A DNA stretch of 64,000 bases from Iris pallida. Taxonomy: Eukaryota; Streptophyta; Magnoliopsida; Asparagales; Iridaceae. Position numbers and translations under genes: made by a program. Below, piece after piece: positions 63,881-64,000 of the stretch; positions within the stretch are counted from its first letter, which is position 1; each line of letters opens with the position of its first letter. The notes under the pieces are model-generated. The model saw only the letters and a list, made by a program, of their open reading frames with translations, was not told the origin of the DNA and ran no database searches. The DNA lies in contig JANAVB010009599.1 in NCBI GenBank assembly GCA_029216955.1, positions 4,260,287-4,324,286 of the forward strand, in the 5' to 3' direction.

Positions 63881-64000
63881 CGATACATAGCACGTAGCAC
63901 ACTTTGTAGGAACAAAGGGTGCGCAATATATTTTGGCCAATACTCTAAGAGAGGTGGCACTATTTAGAAATTGCGTGGCATCAACTAGCATTCTGAAAGA
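63881..64000. other. right edge of window, nothing recognised
   Basis: Short unique sequence following the minisatellite. No motif or coding evidence is seen. Confidence 0.4.

Overview
This window is plant nuclear DNA, almost certainly from an angiosperm with a large, repeat-rich genome. The evidence is the set of mobile-element lineages present: chromodomain Ty3/gypsy of the Tekay/Del type, Ty3/gypsy of the Tat type with a second RNase H, a SIRE/Maximus-like Ty1/copia derivative and two CACTA (En/Spm) DNA transposons. I cannot name the species, and I see no intact host gene, rRNA or tRNA. The window is best read as a stack of nested transposable elements whose order can be worked out from terminal repeats and target-site duplications (TSDs).

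Layout. The oldest visible layer is a decayed Tat-lineage element on the right: gag, protease, RT, RNase H, archaeal-type RNase H and integrase on the + strand (39.1-46.05 kb), then an antisense plant-mobile-domain gene on the - strand (46.6-48.6 and 54.8-56.2 kb). A SIRE-like copia derivative on the - strand is inserted in the Tat gag. Its 5' LTR is at 35114-39058 and the edge of its 3' LTR is at 1-209. It keeps a decayed gag but no pol. Its LTR holds a solo LTR (35246-38244, TSD AATGC), and its gag holds a large CACTA element (CACTA-1, 5635-34863, TSD TTC).

CACTA-1 holds two further insertions. One is a nearly intact Tekay-type element (6197-16979, TSD GTTTC) with 2.9 kb LTRs and a gag-pol broken by one frameshift. 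The other is a non-coding large retrotransposon derivative (LARD, 18123-29080, - strand) with 4.2 kb LTRs, sitting inside the first part of the transposase gene. The rest of CACTA-1 is a TNP2-type transposase gene with several in-frame stops, a 5'-truncated second gene with a Transposase_24-like end, and subterminal GCGACGG-type repeats.

A second CACTA element (CACTA-2, 48561-54817, TSD AAC) interrupts the antisense Tat gene. It shows no transposase but carries pieces of three unrelated host genes: a GRAS factor, an AP180-like clathrin assembly protein (reverse orientation) and a MOS11/SARNP-like RNA-export protein. Further right are a probable solo LTR (57541-62243) related to the LARD, an LTR-like segment with TATA and polyadenylation signals (62244-63115), an unrecognised - strand reading frame and a 28-30 bp minisatellite.

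How the parts relate. The Tekay element and the LARD share polypurine-tract and primer-binding-site contexts, so the LARD was probably mobilised by Tekay-type enzymes. The LARD LTRs and the 57.5-62.2 kb LTR share a dense array of TTGACY (W-box core) motifs and an identical 20-bp block, the most intriguing possible regulatory signal here. Two LTR families carry different minisatellites at the same relative position. Coding decay is dominated by changes compatible with C-to-T deamination, as expected for long-silenced, methylated DNA.
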